DNA of 64,000 bases from NCBI RefSeq assembly GCF_014698965.1, contig NZ_JACXAE010000029.1:1-64000 (forward strand), read 5' to 3'. A program made the position numbers and the translations under genes. The notes beneath the pieces are model-generated. The model ran no database searches and was not told the DNA's origin. It saw nothing but the letters and a program-made list of their open reading frames with translations. Positions 55,268 through 64,000 of the stretch are shown here, in pieces. Each line of letters begins with the position of its first letter. Position 1 is the stretch's first letter. This DNA comes from Iningainema tapete BLCC-T55 (GTDB lineage Bacteria > Cyanobacteriota > Cyanobacteriia > Cyanobacteriales > Nostocaceae).

Positions 55268-56914
55268 GACAAAGCAAGATGGTGCAGAATCAGCACCTAA
55301 GTGCAACAATAAACCATATTCCAATCCTTCTACCACTGCTTGATAAGAAGCCGCCAAAATATTAGTAGAAACCCCCACTGTTGCCCAGCGTTGATAACCA
55401 TCTCCTGATTCCACCAAAACACGAGTTTTCGCCGCCGTACCCGTGTGTCCATTGAGAATTCGTACTTTGTAATCTGTCAACTCAAAACTGGCAATTTGGG
55501 GGTAAAATTTCATCAAAGCTTTACGTAAAGCTGCATCTAAAGCTGCTACCGGTCCGTTTCCTTCTGTTGCTTCCAGAATATCTCTACCGTTAACAGCTAC
55601 TTTCACTGTGGCAACAGCATTACTCACCTTCTCTGGTGCTAAGTCACAGTGAACTATCCAACCCTTAATTTCAAAAAATGATGGGCGAGTGCCTAAAGCT
55701 TCTCGCATCAACAACTCAAAACTTGCCTCCGCTGCCTCAAATTGATATCCTTCATTTTCCAATAATTTGAGACGTTGTAAAATTTGCGCTGTCATCGGGT
55801 TGTGCTTGTCGAGTTCAATTCCAAAGCTACGGGCTTTGGCTAAAACATTACTTACACCAGATTGCTCAGAAATAACAATGCGACGACTATTGCCTACTTG
55901 TTCTGGTGAAATATGTTCGTAAGTGAAAGGATTACGTTCCACTGCTGATACATGAATACCACCTTTATGAGCAAAAGCCGAACGTCCTACAAATGGTGCA
56001 TGTTCATCAGGAGCAAGATTTACAACTTCACTCACGAAACGACTCGTTTCTGTTAGCTGAACGATTTGATGATCTTCAATACATTGATAACCCAGCTTTA
56101 GCTGCAAATTTGGAATCAAAGAACATAAATTAGCGTTGCCGCAACGTTCACCATATCCGTTAATTGTTCCTTGTACCATCTTTACCCCCGCCATCACAGC
56201 AGCTAGAGCGTTGGCAACAGCAGTATCGGAATCGTTATGAGTGTGAATTCCTAATTGGGGCGTCATTTGTCTTTCACTAGTTATTTGTTCTGGACTAATG
56301 ACTATTGACAAATGGCTCATGACTGATGTGACGATTTCACTAATCTCATGCGGTAAAGTACCACCATTAGTATCGCACAGAACCAACCATTGAGCACCAG
56401 CTGAGGCAGCCGTTTCTAATGTTTGTAATGCATAATCTGGATTGTTTTTGTAGCCATCAAACCAGTGTTCCGCATCATAGATGACTTGACGTCCAAGGCT
56501 TGTGAGGTACTCAATTGTATCTCGGATCATCGCCAAATTTTCTGCCAAGGTAGTTTTAATGCCTTGTGTAACTTGTAAATCCCAAGATTTACCGAATATT
56601 GTTACCCAACGAGTACCAGCAGCCAGAATTGCTTGTAGCATTGGCTCATCAACTGCTACTGTGTTGGGACGTCTAGTTGAGCAAAAAGGGACAATTTCTG
56701 ATCTTTCTAAGGGTTCTGCTTGCAACTGCCAGAAAAATTGTACATCCTTGGGATTTGCTCCAGGCCAACCTCCTTCGATAAAGGGAATGCCCAGTTGATC
56801 TAATCTACGGGCAATGCGCAATTTATCTTCTATCGACACCGATAAGCCTTCACGTTGAGTGCCATCGCGCAATGTAGTGTCATAGATCCAAAGTTGTGGT
56901 AATGATGCATTCAT
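55256..56914 (-). CDS. cimA: (R)-citramalate synthase
   Basis: CimA condenses pyruvate and acetyl-CoA to citramalate, a route to isoleucine independent of threonine. The 552-aa protein has the HMGL-like barrel signature IYDTTLRDGTQREGLSVS, then GGWPGANPKD, YDAEHWFDGYKNNPDYAL and the metal-binding HTHNDSDTAVAN; C-terminal residues from about 400 form the LeuA dimerisation/allosteric domain. The GGWPG motif and overall length fit CimA rather than LeuA. It is a stand-alone gene. Confidence 0.9.
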   Translation of the reverse strand: MNASLPQLWIYDTTLRDGTQREGLSVSIEDKLRIARRLDQLGIPFIEGGWPGANPKDVQFFWQLQAEPLERSEIVPFCSTRRPNTVAVDEPMLQAILAAGTRWVTIFGKSWDLQVTQGIKTTLAENLAMIRDTIEYLTSLGRQVIYDAEHWFDGYKNNPDYALQTLETAASAGAQWLVLCDTNGGTLPHEISEIVTSVMSHLSIVISPEQITSERQMTPQLGIHTHNDSDTAVANALAAVMAGVKMVQGTINGYGERCGNANLCSLIPNLQLKLGYQCIEDHQIVQLTETSRFVSEVVNLAPDEHAPFVGRSAFAHKGGIHVSAVERNPFTYEHISPEQVGNSRRIVISEQSGVSNVLAKARSFGIELDKHNPMTAQILQRLKLLENEGYQFEAAEASFELLMREALGTRPSFFEIKGWIVHCDLAPEKVSNAVATVKVAVNGRDILEATEGNGPVAALDAALRKALMKFYPQIASFELTDYKVRILNGHTGTAAKTRVLVESGDGYQRWATVGVSTNILAASYQAVVEGLEYGLLLHLGADSAPSCFVLER

Positions 56915-57229
56915 AATATGGGGTCTAATACAACTTTTTCAGCTATGACTAAATATAGTTGGTAAAGTACTCCCACATCTGTTATCCCGTCTTACTAATC
57001 CACAAGGAATAGATGATATACTATCTGCATAGTTTTCTACATGAACAAAAATAAATTGTTACAATTGAATTGAATATTGCTGAATCCAATAGTTTTCAAG
57101 TCAAAATAGCAGATAGTAGATTACAATAACATATTCTAGCAATATGGTATTGACCGCAAAAATAGCAATGCTAAGGTAATTAACTACAGTTCCAGTAAAA
57201 AAAATTCAGAAAACGAAGGAGAAAAACAC
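56915..57229. other. Intergenic stretch, divergent promoters expected
   Basis: About 315 bp between the divergent cimA gene and the gene at 57230, AT-rich. A GAAGGAG box lies just before 57230. No other gene, hairpin or repeat is recognised. Confidence 0.5.
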
Positions 57230-57565
57230 ATGGGTAGATGGACACCACTGATTCTGATGGCAGGCGGCTTGGCAATTTTGCTAGGTACATTGCTGGGAAT
57301 CAGCTTTCCCATGGGCGGACAAAACGCTCAAGCACCAACTCAAAATCCAGGCAAAGCATCAAAAGTTCTCCCTGCTAATATTAATGTAAATAGCACTGCT
57401 AATGGGAACAATGCGCCAACAAACCAAGAAGCTGGCAGCGTTGCACAAACTACCCAAAATGATACAAACACTAATAGTAACCAAACAACCCCAGAACCAA
57501 CCGCAACAGAAACTCCCACAACTGAAACAAATCAGAATAACGAGCCAATCCGCGCTCTGTGGTAG
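57230..57565 (+). CDS. Membrane-anchored low-complexity protein
   Basis: The 111-aa product has one N-terminal transmembrane helix (residues 6-25, LILMAGGLAILLGTLLGISF) and a tail of about 80 residues very rich in Asn, Thr, Gln and Pro. This is a probable periplasmic low-complexity tail. Good GAAGGAG box. Not recognised. Confidence 0.6.
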   Translation: MGRWTPLILMAGGLAILLGTLLGISFPMGGQNAQAPTQNPGKASKVLPANINVNSTANGNNAPTNQEAGSVAQTTQNDTNTNSNQTTPEPTATETPTTETNQNNEPIRALW

Positions 57566-57643
57566 CAACTGTCGATCATTAAATGATGGGAAATATTACT
57601 CTTTAAGTGGCGATCGCGGCACAAAGCCGATAAAATATAAGCA

Positions 57644-59602
57644 ATGACTAGTGATATACTCATTATCGGTGGCGGTATCATTGGGTTGGCGATCGCCATT
57701 GAACTCAAAAAACGCGGCGCAAATGTCACCGCGATTAGCCACGATTTTCATGCAGCATCTGCCCATAAAGCCGCAGGAATGTTAGCACCGAGTGCCGAAA
57801 AAATTGCTAACCAGGCGATGAATGAACTGTGTAGGCGCTCTTTACATTTATATCCTGACTGGACACACAAATTAGAAGAATTAAGTGGCTTAGACACAAA
57901 TTATTGGGGTTGTGGCATTTTAGCACCAGTGTATGAAGTGGGGGACACTACTCCCCCAGCTTACTGGTTAGATCGACAAACGATAGATTATTACCAACAG
58001 GGATTAGGGGAAGAAGTAATTGGCGGGTGGTGGTATCCAGAAGACGCTCAAGTAGATAATCGTGCTTTAGCACAAGCATTGTTGACAGCAGCGCAAAATC
58101 TTGGTGTTGAACTCAAAGAAGGCATTAAAGTACAAAGCATTGGGCAAAAACAGCAGCAAGTTTTTGGCGTGCAAACTAATGCTGGCACAATTAGCGCCGA
58201 TCACTATATCTTAGCAGCAGGTGCTTGGACGAACGAATTGTTTCCCCTCCCAGTACGTCCTAGAAAAGGACAAATGCTGAGTGTGCGAGTACCAGAGTTT
58301 GTGCCAGAAATACCATTGGCACGGATTTTGTATGGGGAGGAAATTTATATAGTACCCAGGCGAGATAGGCGAATTATCATTGGCGCAACTAATGAAGATG
58401 TTGGCTTTACTCCTCATAACACTCCTGCTGGGATTCAAACTTTACTTCAACAAGCAATTAGGCTATATCCCCCCATTCAAAATTATCCTATCGAAGAATT
58501 GTGGTGGGGATTTCGTCCGGCGACACCAGATGAGTTACCCATCCTTGGTACAAGCCCTTGTCAGAATCTAACCTTTGCCACTGGTCATTATCGCAATGGT
58601 ATTCTTTTAGCACCCCTTACAGCGGCATTAATTGCCGATTTAATTTGGGAGCAAAAATCTGACTATCTATTAACTAATTTCCATTATTCGCGCTTTCATC
58701 ATCAGTCATCTACCTCAATGCTTACTCACCCTACAATCAAAACAACCATAGACGTTGCGACAACAAATCACAATGGTAGAGACGTTCCGGCGGAACGTCT
58801 CTACGAAGATAAACCACTGATTATTGGTGGTAAAACTTTTCAATCTCGCTTGATGACGGGTACTGGCAAATACCGCAATGTTGAAGAAATGCTCAGTAGT
58901 GTTACTGCCAGTGGTTGTCAAATTGTTACTGTCGCAGTACGGCGGGTACAAACTAATGCTCCTGGGCATGAAGGTTTAGCCGAAGCACTAGATTGGACAA
59001 AAATTTGGATGTTACCCAATACTGCTGGATGTCAAACAGCAGAAGATGCTGTAAGGGTAGCACGTTTGGGGCGAGAAATGGCAAAACTTTTGGGACAAGA
59101 AGATAACAACTTTGTCAAGTTAGAAGTAATTCCCGATCTTAAATATTTATTACCAGACCCAATTGGCACTTTACAAGCAGCAGAACAACTGGTAAAGGAA
59201 GGTTTTGCAGTATTGCCATACATTAATGCCGATCCAATGTTAGCTCTTCGTTTAGAAGAAGTAGGCTGTGCGACTGTGATGCCTTTGGCTTCTCCTATCG
59301 GTTCTGGACAAGGGTTAAAAACCACAGCTAACATCCAGATTATTATTGAAAATGCCAAAGTACCAGTGGTAGTGGATGCTGGAATCGGTTCTCCATCGGA
59401 GGCGGCACAAGCGATGGAGCTGGGCGCAGATGCTTTATTGATTAATAGTGCGATCGCTTTATCAAAAAACCCTCCAGCGATGGCTCAGGCGATGAAACTC
59501 GCCACAGTCGCTGGTCGTTTAGCATATCTTGCTGGGAGGATGCCTGTCAAAGACTACGCCAGCGCCAGCTCACCCTTAACTGGAACCATTACTAACAATT
59601 AG
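57644..59602 (+). CDS. thiO/thiG: ThiO-ThiG fusion (glycine oxidase and thiazole synthase)
   Basis: This bifunctional thiamine-biosynthesis enzyme is typical of cyanobacteria. Residues 1-365 are the FAD-dependent glycine oxidase ThiO ([19 protein letters not shown] near 5-25; [12 protein letters not shown]). Residues about 389-652 are ThiG ([35 protein letters not shown] with the Schiff-base Lys; [19 protein letters not shown]). ThiO makes the imine that ThiG uses to close the thiazole ring. The linker contains a GTAGAGACG palindrome (58776-58804), read as [10 protein letters not shown]. No TPP riboswitch is seen in the 78-bp gap upstream. Confidence 0.93.
   Translation: MTSDILIIGGGIIGLAIAIELKKRGANVTAISHDFHAASAHKAAGMLAPSAEKIANQAMNELCRRSLHLYPDWTHKLEELSGLDTNYWGCGILAPVYEVGDTTPPAYWLDRQTIDYYQQGLGEEVIGGWWYPEDAQVDNRALAQALLTAAQNLGVELKEGIKVQSIGQKQQQVFGVQTNAGTISADHYILAAGAWTNELFPLPVRPRKGQMLSVRVPEFVPEIPLARILYGEEIYIVPRRDRRIIIGATNEDVGFTPHNTPAGIQTLLQQAIRLYPPIQNYPIEELWWGFRPATPDELPILGTSPCQNLTFATGHYRNGILLAPLTAALIADLIWEQKSDYLLTNFHYSRFHHQSSTSMLTHPTIKTTIDVATTNHNGRDVPAERLYEDKPLIIGGKTFQSRLMTGTGKYRNVEEMLSSVTASGCQIVTVAVRRVQTNAPGHEGLAEALDWTKIWMLPNTAGCQTAEDAVRVARLGREMAKLLGQEDNNFVKLEVIPDLKYLLPDPIGTLQAAEQLVKEGFAVLPYINADPMLALRLEEVGCATVMPLASPIGSGQGLKTTANIQIIIENAKVPVVVDAGIGSPSEAAQAMELGADALLINSAIALSKNPPAMAQAMKLATVAGRLAYLAGRMPVKDYASASSPLTGTITNN
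58776..58804. repeat. GTAGAGACG palindrome in the ThiO-ThiG linker
   Basis: 29 bp: GTAGAGACGTTCC, centre GGC, GGAACGTCTCTAC. It is read in frame as [10 protein letters not shown], in a phase different from the copies at 11501, 23191 and 37485, and lies between the two enzyme domains. Confidence 0.85.
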
Positions 59603-59699
59603 CAATTAGCTAGTGTAACGAAATATCTATTCTCAGAGAGAGCGAAGGCACAACTTTTGTAACATAAAATTAATAAAACAATCATAGGAACTCAGTTCA

Positions 59700-59879
59700 A
59701 TGCCTTATACAACTGAAGATGGCGGACGTCTGAATAATTTTGCCCGTGAACCAAAGGTTTATACAGCAGAACCTCCCAATGCAGGACAAAAGCGTAATTA
59801 CATCATCATGGGAGTTGCTGCCACAATTTTAGTTGGTGGCTTGATTTTCGTCGCCTTCTCTGTTTCTGCTGTAAGTTAA
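59700..59879 (+). CDS. Ssl1498-type small light-harvesting-like membrane protein
   Basis: The 59-aa product (MPYTTEDGGRLNNFAREPKV...) matches the small cyanobacterial family annotated as Ssl1498 light-harvesting-like: a short N-terminal soluble part with GGRLNNFA, and one transmembrane helix (residues 36-56, IIMGVAATILVGGLIFVAF). It is thylakoid-associated by family knowledge. A terminator follows 38 bp after the stop. Confidence 0.8.
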   Translation: MPYTTEDGGRLNNFAREPKVYTAEPPNAGQKRNYIIMGVAATILVGGLIFVAFSVSAVS

Positions 59880-59917
59880 AAGTAATTTTTTTAACAAAAA
59901 AATTTTCATTTTCGTTC

Positions 59918-59949
59918 AGGCTCCCAATTATATGGGAGCCTTGTTTTTT
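59918..59949 (+). terminator. Hairpin terminator after the Ssl1498-type gene
   Basis: AGGCTCCCA / TGGGAGCCT arms with a six-base centre, followed by TGTTTTTT. Confidence 0.85.
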
Positions 59950-60133
59950 ATCTGTTAGAATAGCATCAATTAACCAGTATAAATGTATACTTTTGTCTCT
60001 TTCATCTGGAAAAGCTCAAATTATCCTGAGCAAAGCAATAACTACTTGAAAAACGTAGTCATAATCCGGATTATAGGCTGCTTGGTTGCGCCCGGTCAGG
60101 GTTTGTACAATGCGTTTTGGCTTCCTTGCCACC

Positions 60134-62287
60134 ATGAGCATTAATGATACTGCACACTCAGAAAACTCAACATGGAATCGGCAAGTGTATCAGCGCCTGA
60201 AACTTGCCCTAAGTCTTGGTTTACGGCGACAAATCTTTGTAGCCGTATGTGATGATTTAAACCTGAGAAATCAGGTAGCCGCTCGTTTGCATTCCACATT
60301 AGCTTATCCAGTTGGACAAGTACTATATCAGCCCTCTGATACGCAAGAAAACAGCACCCCAGCCTATCCGCGATTAGTAACGTTACGACTGAACTTAAGC
60401 GATCCCAATCCCATTGCCCAGATTAACCAATGGTTGACTAATTATCCACCACCTATAGTTGGAGCCACCCAAGACAACCCAGGACGTCCTTTACCAATAC
60501 CATCATTTCAGATTGTAGGTGTTGAGCAACTCACCAAAAATCCAGTAGCAATACAGCGTTTATTTTTGCACTATTTACGCTTAACAGAGCAGCATCTGTC
60601 AAGTTTAGAATCTAGTCTACTATTGTGGTTACCTCGTCCTTGGTTATATGCTGTCAAGCAGTCAGCACCACAGTTTTGGCGTAGCCGTACTGGTGTGTTT
60701 GTCTTTGCCGGAGAGCCAACACCAACTACCAATAGTAAAACTTCGCCAGAACGTTTTTCTGGTTCTAAAAGTTTGGATTTAGAACATCTTGAACAATCGA
60801 TTTTGGAAGAATCACATCCCACAGAAGATTTTGATTTCCAAAACTCAACATCAGTGAGTCGCCTCAATCAAGGGCAAGAACCGAGAGAATCAAAATCTGA
60901 ATCATTCACTAAAACTCCCATAAATGAGGAAACAACGGAACAACCCACAGACAGCAATATTCCATTAACTGAACGTTTGCCTCATGTTAACAAAGAATTA
61001 ACAGAGCTTGTATTAGCAACAGTAAATACCACAATTTCTGAAGAGGGAGATCAAAACGCCCAAGTACGGCTACTTTTAGAAGATCTCGAAGAATTACATG
61101 CCCAAAAAGCATCTGGAACAACACTAGCAGTAGCTTACCAACGTTTGGGCAATTTATATCGTTTCCGTATTGAGCAAGGACAATCAACCCTAGAAAATTT
61201 AATGGTCGCCATTCTTGCCTATCAGGAAGCCATTACCTACGATGATACCTCACCTCAAGTACCAGATACATTGAACGACTTGGGAACATTATACTGGATG
61301 CTGTACCGCACGCCACCCAATTCAGAAGAGGGCAAATCTTACATAGAACAAGGTATTGAATTTTATCAATTAGCGTTAAAACTAATTTCGCCACAAACAC
61401 ATCCAGACACTTACACAAGAGTACAAAATAATCTGGGGACAGCTTACGGTGATTTAGCTCGTTTTTCTAACGCAGCAGAAAACTGGCAGCAAGCTGTTTT
61501 AGCTTATAGCGAAGCACTCCGCTTTCGTACAGATGAAATGGAACCATCAAAGTATGCAGCTTGCCAAAACAATTTAGGCACTGCTTACTGGCATCTAGCA
61601 CAGTACAACCAACCTGTCGAGTATCTTAAGAAAGGAATTACAGCCTACAACTTAGCATTAGCTTACTACAGACCAGAAGAAGAACCCCTCAAATATGGCA
61701 TGATTCAAAATAACATCGGCACGGCACACTGGAACATAGCCCAATATGAACAGCCAGAGGAAAATCTGCGGCTAGCTATTAATGCTTATCGTGAAGCTTT
61801 GAAATATCGTACTCCCACAACTGTTCCCCCTGCTTGTGCCGCTACGCAAAATAATCTTGGTACTGCTTACTGGCATCTAGCAAATCTACCTCAAACAACT
61901 AAGGAAGAACGTTTAGAATTTTTGAAATTATCGATCATCGCTTACGAAGAAGCACTTAACCTTGCTCACTCACTTAGTGGTGTATCTTTGAGTTTTGATG
62001 TGTTCGCAACAAGTAATAACCTGGGACTTGCTCATTTCCAATTAGTAACAGATGCTTATTTTGAGGGTGATAAAACAACTCGTTCTCAACACTTAGAAGC
62101 AGCATTAGACAATCATTTACAAGCTTTAAATGGGTTAAGCAAACAACCTGAAGCTTACCAAACAACGCTGTCTTATATTGTGAAAACAATTCGTGCTTTC
62201 CACAATGAATTAGGCATACAAGGGCAAAATCTCGCTTTATCCAAAATACCCGGTCATTTGTTACCAGAAATTCTGCCAAAATTGTAA
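60134..62287 (+). CDS. TPR protein with a degenerate P-loop-type N-terminal domain
   Basis: The 717-aa product from the ATG at 60134 (an upstream in-frame TTG at 60086 is less likely) has an N-terminal domain (residues about 15-205) that matches the one of the STAND/WD40 protein: IFVAVCDDLNLRNQVAARLH, then QIVGVEQL and SSLLLWLPRPWLYAVKQ. After a low-complexity linker come about six TPR-like units of about 47 aa, four with the motif QNNLGTAYWHLA. No enzymatic motif is seen. It stands alone. Confidence 0.7.
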   Translation: MSINDTAHSENSTWNRQVYQRLKLALSLGLRRQIFVAVCDDLNLRNQVAARLHSTLAYPVGQVLYQPSDTQENSTPAYPRLVTLRLNLSDPNPIAQINQWLTNYPPPIVGATQDNPGRPLPIPSFQIVGVEQLTKNPVAIQRLFLHYLRLTEQHLSSLESSLLLWLPRPWLYAVKQSAPQFWRSRTGVFVFAGEPTPTTNSKTSPERFSGSKSLDLEHLEQSILEESHPTEDFDFQNSTSVSRLNQGQEPRESKSESFTKTPINEETTEQPTDSNIPLTERLPHVNKELTELVLATVNTTISEEGDQNAQVRLLLEDLEELHAQKASGTTLAVAYQRLGNLYRFRIEQGQSTLENLMVAILAYQEAITYDDTSPQVPDTLNDLGTLYWMLYRTPPNSEEGKSYIEQGIEFYQLALKLISPQTHPDTYTRVQNNLGTAYGDLARFSNAAENWQQAVLAYSEALRFRTDEMEPSKYAACQNNLGTAYWHLAQYNQPVEYLKKGITAYNLALAYYRPEEEPLKYGMIQNNIGTAHWNIAQYEQPEENLRLAINAYREALKYRTPTTVPPACAATQNNLGTAYWHLANLPQTTKEERLEFLKLSIIAYEEALNLAHSLSGVSLSFDVFATSNNLGLAHFQLVTDAYFEGDKTTRSQHLEAALDNHLQALNGLSKQPEAYQTTLSYIVKTIRAFHNELGIQGQNLALSKIPGHLLPEILPKL

Positions 62288-62321
62288 AACCAATTTGAAA
62301 AAAGAATGTAACACATGGATG

Positions 62322-62381
62322 AAACCCCTCCCCAACCCTCCCCTTAGTAAGGGGAGGGTGCCCGATAGGGCGGGTGGGGTT
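62322..62381. repeat. C/G-rich nested hairpin
   Basis: Inner arms CCCTCCCCTTA / AAGGGGAGGG and outer arms AACCCC / GGGGTT. It lies between the convergent TPR and oxidoreductase genes; the two-stem type is frequent in cyanobacteria. Confidence 0.65.
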
Positions 62382-62411
62382 ATCTGTGTGCATCTGTGGT
62401 TAAATATCTAT

Positions 62412-63275
62412 TTAATGTTCTAAATTAATAGCCGAAAATAGAGATGAGTAATCATCGTCAGCAAAGGACATCTTCATTGCCATTTCCAATATTTCCCGTA
62501 CACCTTCAATACTGCTGACATTTAAACCTACTGATTTGGCTTCATCGATGAACAAATCAGTGTCTTTCATTAAGTGTTTTGTAGGAAAGTTGGGATTAGC
62601 GTAATTGCCATCTAACATCCGTTGCAGCTTTTTGTCAAATGTTGGTGCGTAAAGGGCGCTTTGCCGTAAAATTTGCATAAAAGTATCTACATTCACACCC
62701 TCACGTTGGGCAAAACCAAGACTGAGAGCAAAGGCGGTAGTAAGAGAGGCAATTAGTTGATTTAGCGCCAGTTTCAGTGCTGCGGCTGTACCTACTGAAC
62801 CAACTAGTACAGGATTTGACCCAAAATGTTTCAATAATTCTAAGTGGCGTTGATACTGTTGTTGTTGTGCGCCCACCATGACAATCAGTTTGCCTGTTTT
62901 GGCTTCTGGTATACTACCTAACACTGGTGCTTCTATATACTCTCCTCCCACAGCAGCTACTGCATCTCGAATTTCTTTACTTTCTCTAGGAGTAATTGTC
63001 CCCATCTGGATGACAGTACGCCCTGCCAATGTATGCCAGGATCGATCTGAAAGCAACACGCTATATATGGCTGCACTATTAGTAAGCATGAGAATTACAT
63101 ACTCAGCTTCACTTATTGCTTGGTAAGGTTTCGCTGCTATTTCCGCACCTGCTGCTTGTAATGGGGCTAGTTTTTCTGGGGTACGATTGTATGCTATTAG
63201 CTGTACGTTTGCCTCAAGCAATCTTTGCGCCATCGGTAAGCCCATTAATCCAGTCCCCAGAAATGCCACCTTCAT
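62412..63275 (-). CDS. 3-Hydroxyisobutyrate-dehydrogenase-family NAD(P)-dependent oxidoreductase
   Basis: The 287-aa enzyme has the N-terminal Rossmann signature KVAFLGTGLMGLPMAQRLLE, the substrate-side APVLGSIPEAKTGKL, and the catalytic Lys region LKLALNQLIASL (Lys in the conserved K-x-x-x-N). The family includes glyoxylate/succinic-semialdehyde reductases and tartronate-semialdehyde reductases, to which the closest cyanobacterial members are usually assigned. The substrate cannot be fixed. Confidence 0.85.
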   Translation of the reverse strand: MKVAFLGTGLMGLPMAQRLLEANVQLIAYNRTPEKLAPLQAAGAEIAAKPYQAISEAEYVILMLTNSAAIYSVLLSDRSWHTLAGRTVIQMGTITPRESKEIRDAVAAVGGEYIEAPVLGSIPEAKTGKLIVMVGAQQQQYQRHLELLKHFGSNPVLVGSVGTAAALKLALNQLIASLTTAFALSLGFAQREGVNVDTFMQILRQSALYAPTFDKKLQRMLDGNYANPNFPTKHLMKDTDLFIDEAKSVGLNVSSIEGVREILEMAMKMSFADDDYSSLFSAINLEH

Positions 63276-63323
63276 TTTTCACCTTCCTCATTAGAGCGTT
63301 TGTTGTTCAAATTTTTGATTTTT

Positions 63324-63352
63324 GTGGAGACGCCCCGGCGGGGCGTCTCTAC
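63324..63352. repeat. GTGGAGACG palindrome between convergent small genes
   Basis: GTGGAGACGCCCC / GGGGCGTCTCTAC around a CGG centre, four bases past the stop of the 31-aa gene; GTAGAGACG family, GC-rich centre. Confidence 0.8.
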
Positions 63353-63355
63353 AGA

Positions 63356-63451
63356 TTAACCACCTGCTGCAAACGAAGCCATAATCAATACTGACAGTAA
63401 AATACCAGGTGTAAGTAGCGTAACTAACATGATAAAGTCATGAGTGGACAT
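63356..63451 (-). CDS. 31-aa single-helix membrane peptide
   Basis: The 31-residue product starts MSTHDFIMLVTLLTPGILLS and is one transmembrane helix with GG at its C-terminus. An AGAAGG box eight bases before the ATG supports it. It resembles the small subunits of photosynthetic complexes in size and composition but is not one I can name. Confidence 0.5.
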   Translation of the reverse strand: MSTHDFIMLVTLLTPGILLSVLIMASFAAGG

Positions 63452-63551
63452 AATTATTACCTTCTCTAATCACTGTAATCACTGCTATGGTAGACTATAT
63501 ACATAATGTGCAGGATTAACACATTTTTAAGTTTTTATTCTTGATTAATGT

Positions 63552-64000
63552 TTAGATTTGTTCTGCTAGAGTAAACCCTTTTAAAGAGCGCATTTGTACC
63601 AGAGTCAACCCTTTACTTTGCATCAACACACCAAAGCCACCCAATCCCAAAGGATTGATAAGTTGACGTAGTGCATCCCTACGACTCAACAGCTGCGATA
63701 TGGGTTGTTGCTCCACAAGGGAAGTCATCCGCTCACTCCATCCCAACCCCACCAAAAACAATTCTTGTTGCGTAAAACCAACTTTATCTAATCCGCACCG
63801 CTCACCCCATCTTTCTAAAGCAGTAAAGTTAACGTGCGCAGTTATGTCTTGTTCCCCAATATTTATGTAGGGATTGTTGTGGTGCTGATGTTGATAATAA
63901 CACTGTAAAGTACCTTGCGATCGCCCCCGATTGTAGTAACGATTTGCTGTATAACCATAATCTATTGTTAACACATACCCTTGTTGCAATCTGTCTGCCA
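63552..64000 (-). CDS. MidA-like SAM-dependent methyltransferase, C-terminal part
   Basis: The frame is open to the window end, so the N-terminal part is missing. Visible blocks are GYVLTIDYGYTANRYYNRGR, GTLQCYYQH, and DITAHVNFTALERWGERCG, the hallmarks of the MidA/DUF185 (NDUFAF7-like) family of SAM-dependent methyltransferases. Relatives methylate an arginine in complex I assembly in mitochondria; in cyanobacteria the target is unknown. Confidence 0.85.
   Translation of the reverse strand, partial: ADRLQQGYVLTIDYGYTANRYYNRGRSQGTLQCYYQHQHHNNPYINIGEQDITAHVNFTALERWGERCGLDKVGFTQQELFLVGLGWSERMTSLVEQQPISQLLSRRDALRQLINPLGLGGFGVLMQSKGLTLVQMRSLKGFTLAEQI

Noticed and set aside
57566-57643. A TPP riboswitch upstream of ThiO-ThiG
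   Set aside because: The gap is too short and lacks the conserved CUGAGA segment.

Overview
The window looks like chromosomal DNA of a filamentous, heterocyst-type cyanobacterium (Nostocales or a close relative). The evidence is the many GCGATCGC (HIP1) octamers, abundant short dispersed palindromes and heptamer tandem repeats, and typical cyanobacterial genes: a ThiO-ThiG fusion, a 59-aa Ssl1498-type light-harvesting-like protein, the GlcE/GlcF glycolate dehydrogenase subunits, DUF928 and DUF1822 proteins, CHAT and CHASE2 proteins, filamentous-haemagglutinin exoproteins and a large hybrid Ser/Thr-His kinase. Species cannot be fixed from sequence reading alone.

Layout. 0-9 kb: a transposase end, a methyltransferase, a large glycosidase-like protein, an osmoprotectant-type ABC operon whose permease carries a frameshift, a secreted phytochelatin-synthase-like protein, a MscS channel, a PRC-barrel protein and a small double-glycine-leader peptide. 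9.4-14.8 kb: a tight two-gene operon of a P-loop ATPase and a 1343-aa STAND/TPR/WD40 protein with a seven-bladed propeller. 15-20 kb: an accessory patch with a MazEF-type toxin-antitoxin pair, remnants of a second antitoxin on both sides of a PEP-CTERM-like gene, a truncated BNR-repeat gene, an unrecognised 422-aa protein and a UPF0175 antitoxin beside a truncated PIN toxin. 20-22.7 kb: glcE-glcF. 22.9-27.6 kb: one large hybrid kinase gene broken by a nonsense codon, a deletion, a repeat-containing stop region and a frameshift. 27.9-34.1 kb: glycogen phosphorylase, an UPF0718 permease with its TIGR03943-type partner, and an Ig/beta-propeller membrane-anchored protein.

34.4-52.7 kb is the most system-like region. 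It holds a coiled-coil protein, a TPR-CHAT protease-like protein, a RelE-type toxin-antitoxin pair, an intact and a decayed haemagglutinin-type exoprotein, two small secreted or membrane proteins, a DUF928 protein, a Uma2 nuclease-like protein, a coiled-coil protein, and an operon of sigma-70 factor, DUF1822 protein and CHAT-CHASE2 membrane protein. Two CHAT protease-like proteins, a dedicated sigma factor and surface exoproteins in one neighbourhood suggest a signalling and surface-remodelling module; this is inference. 52.7-64 kb is mainly housekeeping: a CruA/CruP-like flavoprotein, citramalate synthase, ThiO-ThiG, the Ssl1498-like protein, a TPR protein, a 3-hydroxyisobutyrate-dehydrogenase-family enzyme, a 31-aa membrane peptide and a MidA-like methyltransferase cut by the window end.

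A dispersed palindrome of 26-32 bp (arms GTAGAGACG / CGTCTCTAC) occurs at least eleven times. Six copies lie inside coding regions in an open frame, three of them encoding the same V-E-T...A-S-L peptide, and one sits in the linker of ThiO-ThiG. A different palindrome is read through in the TPR-CHAT gene.
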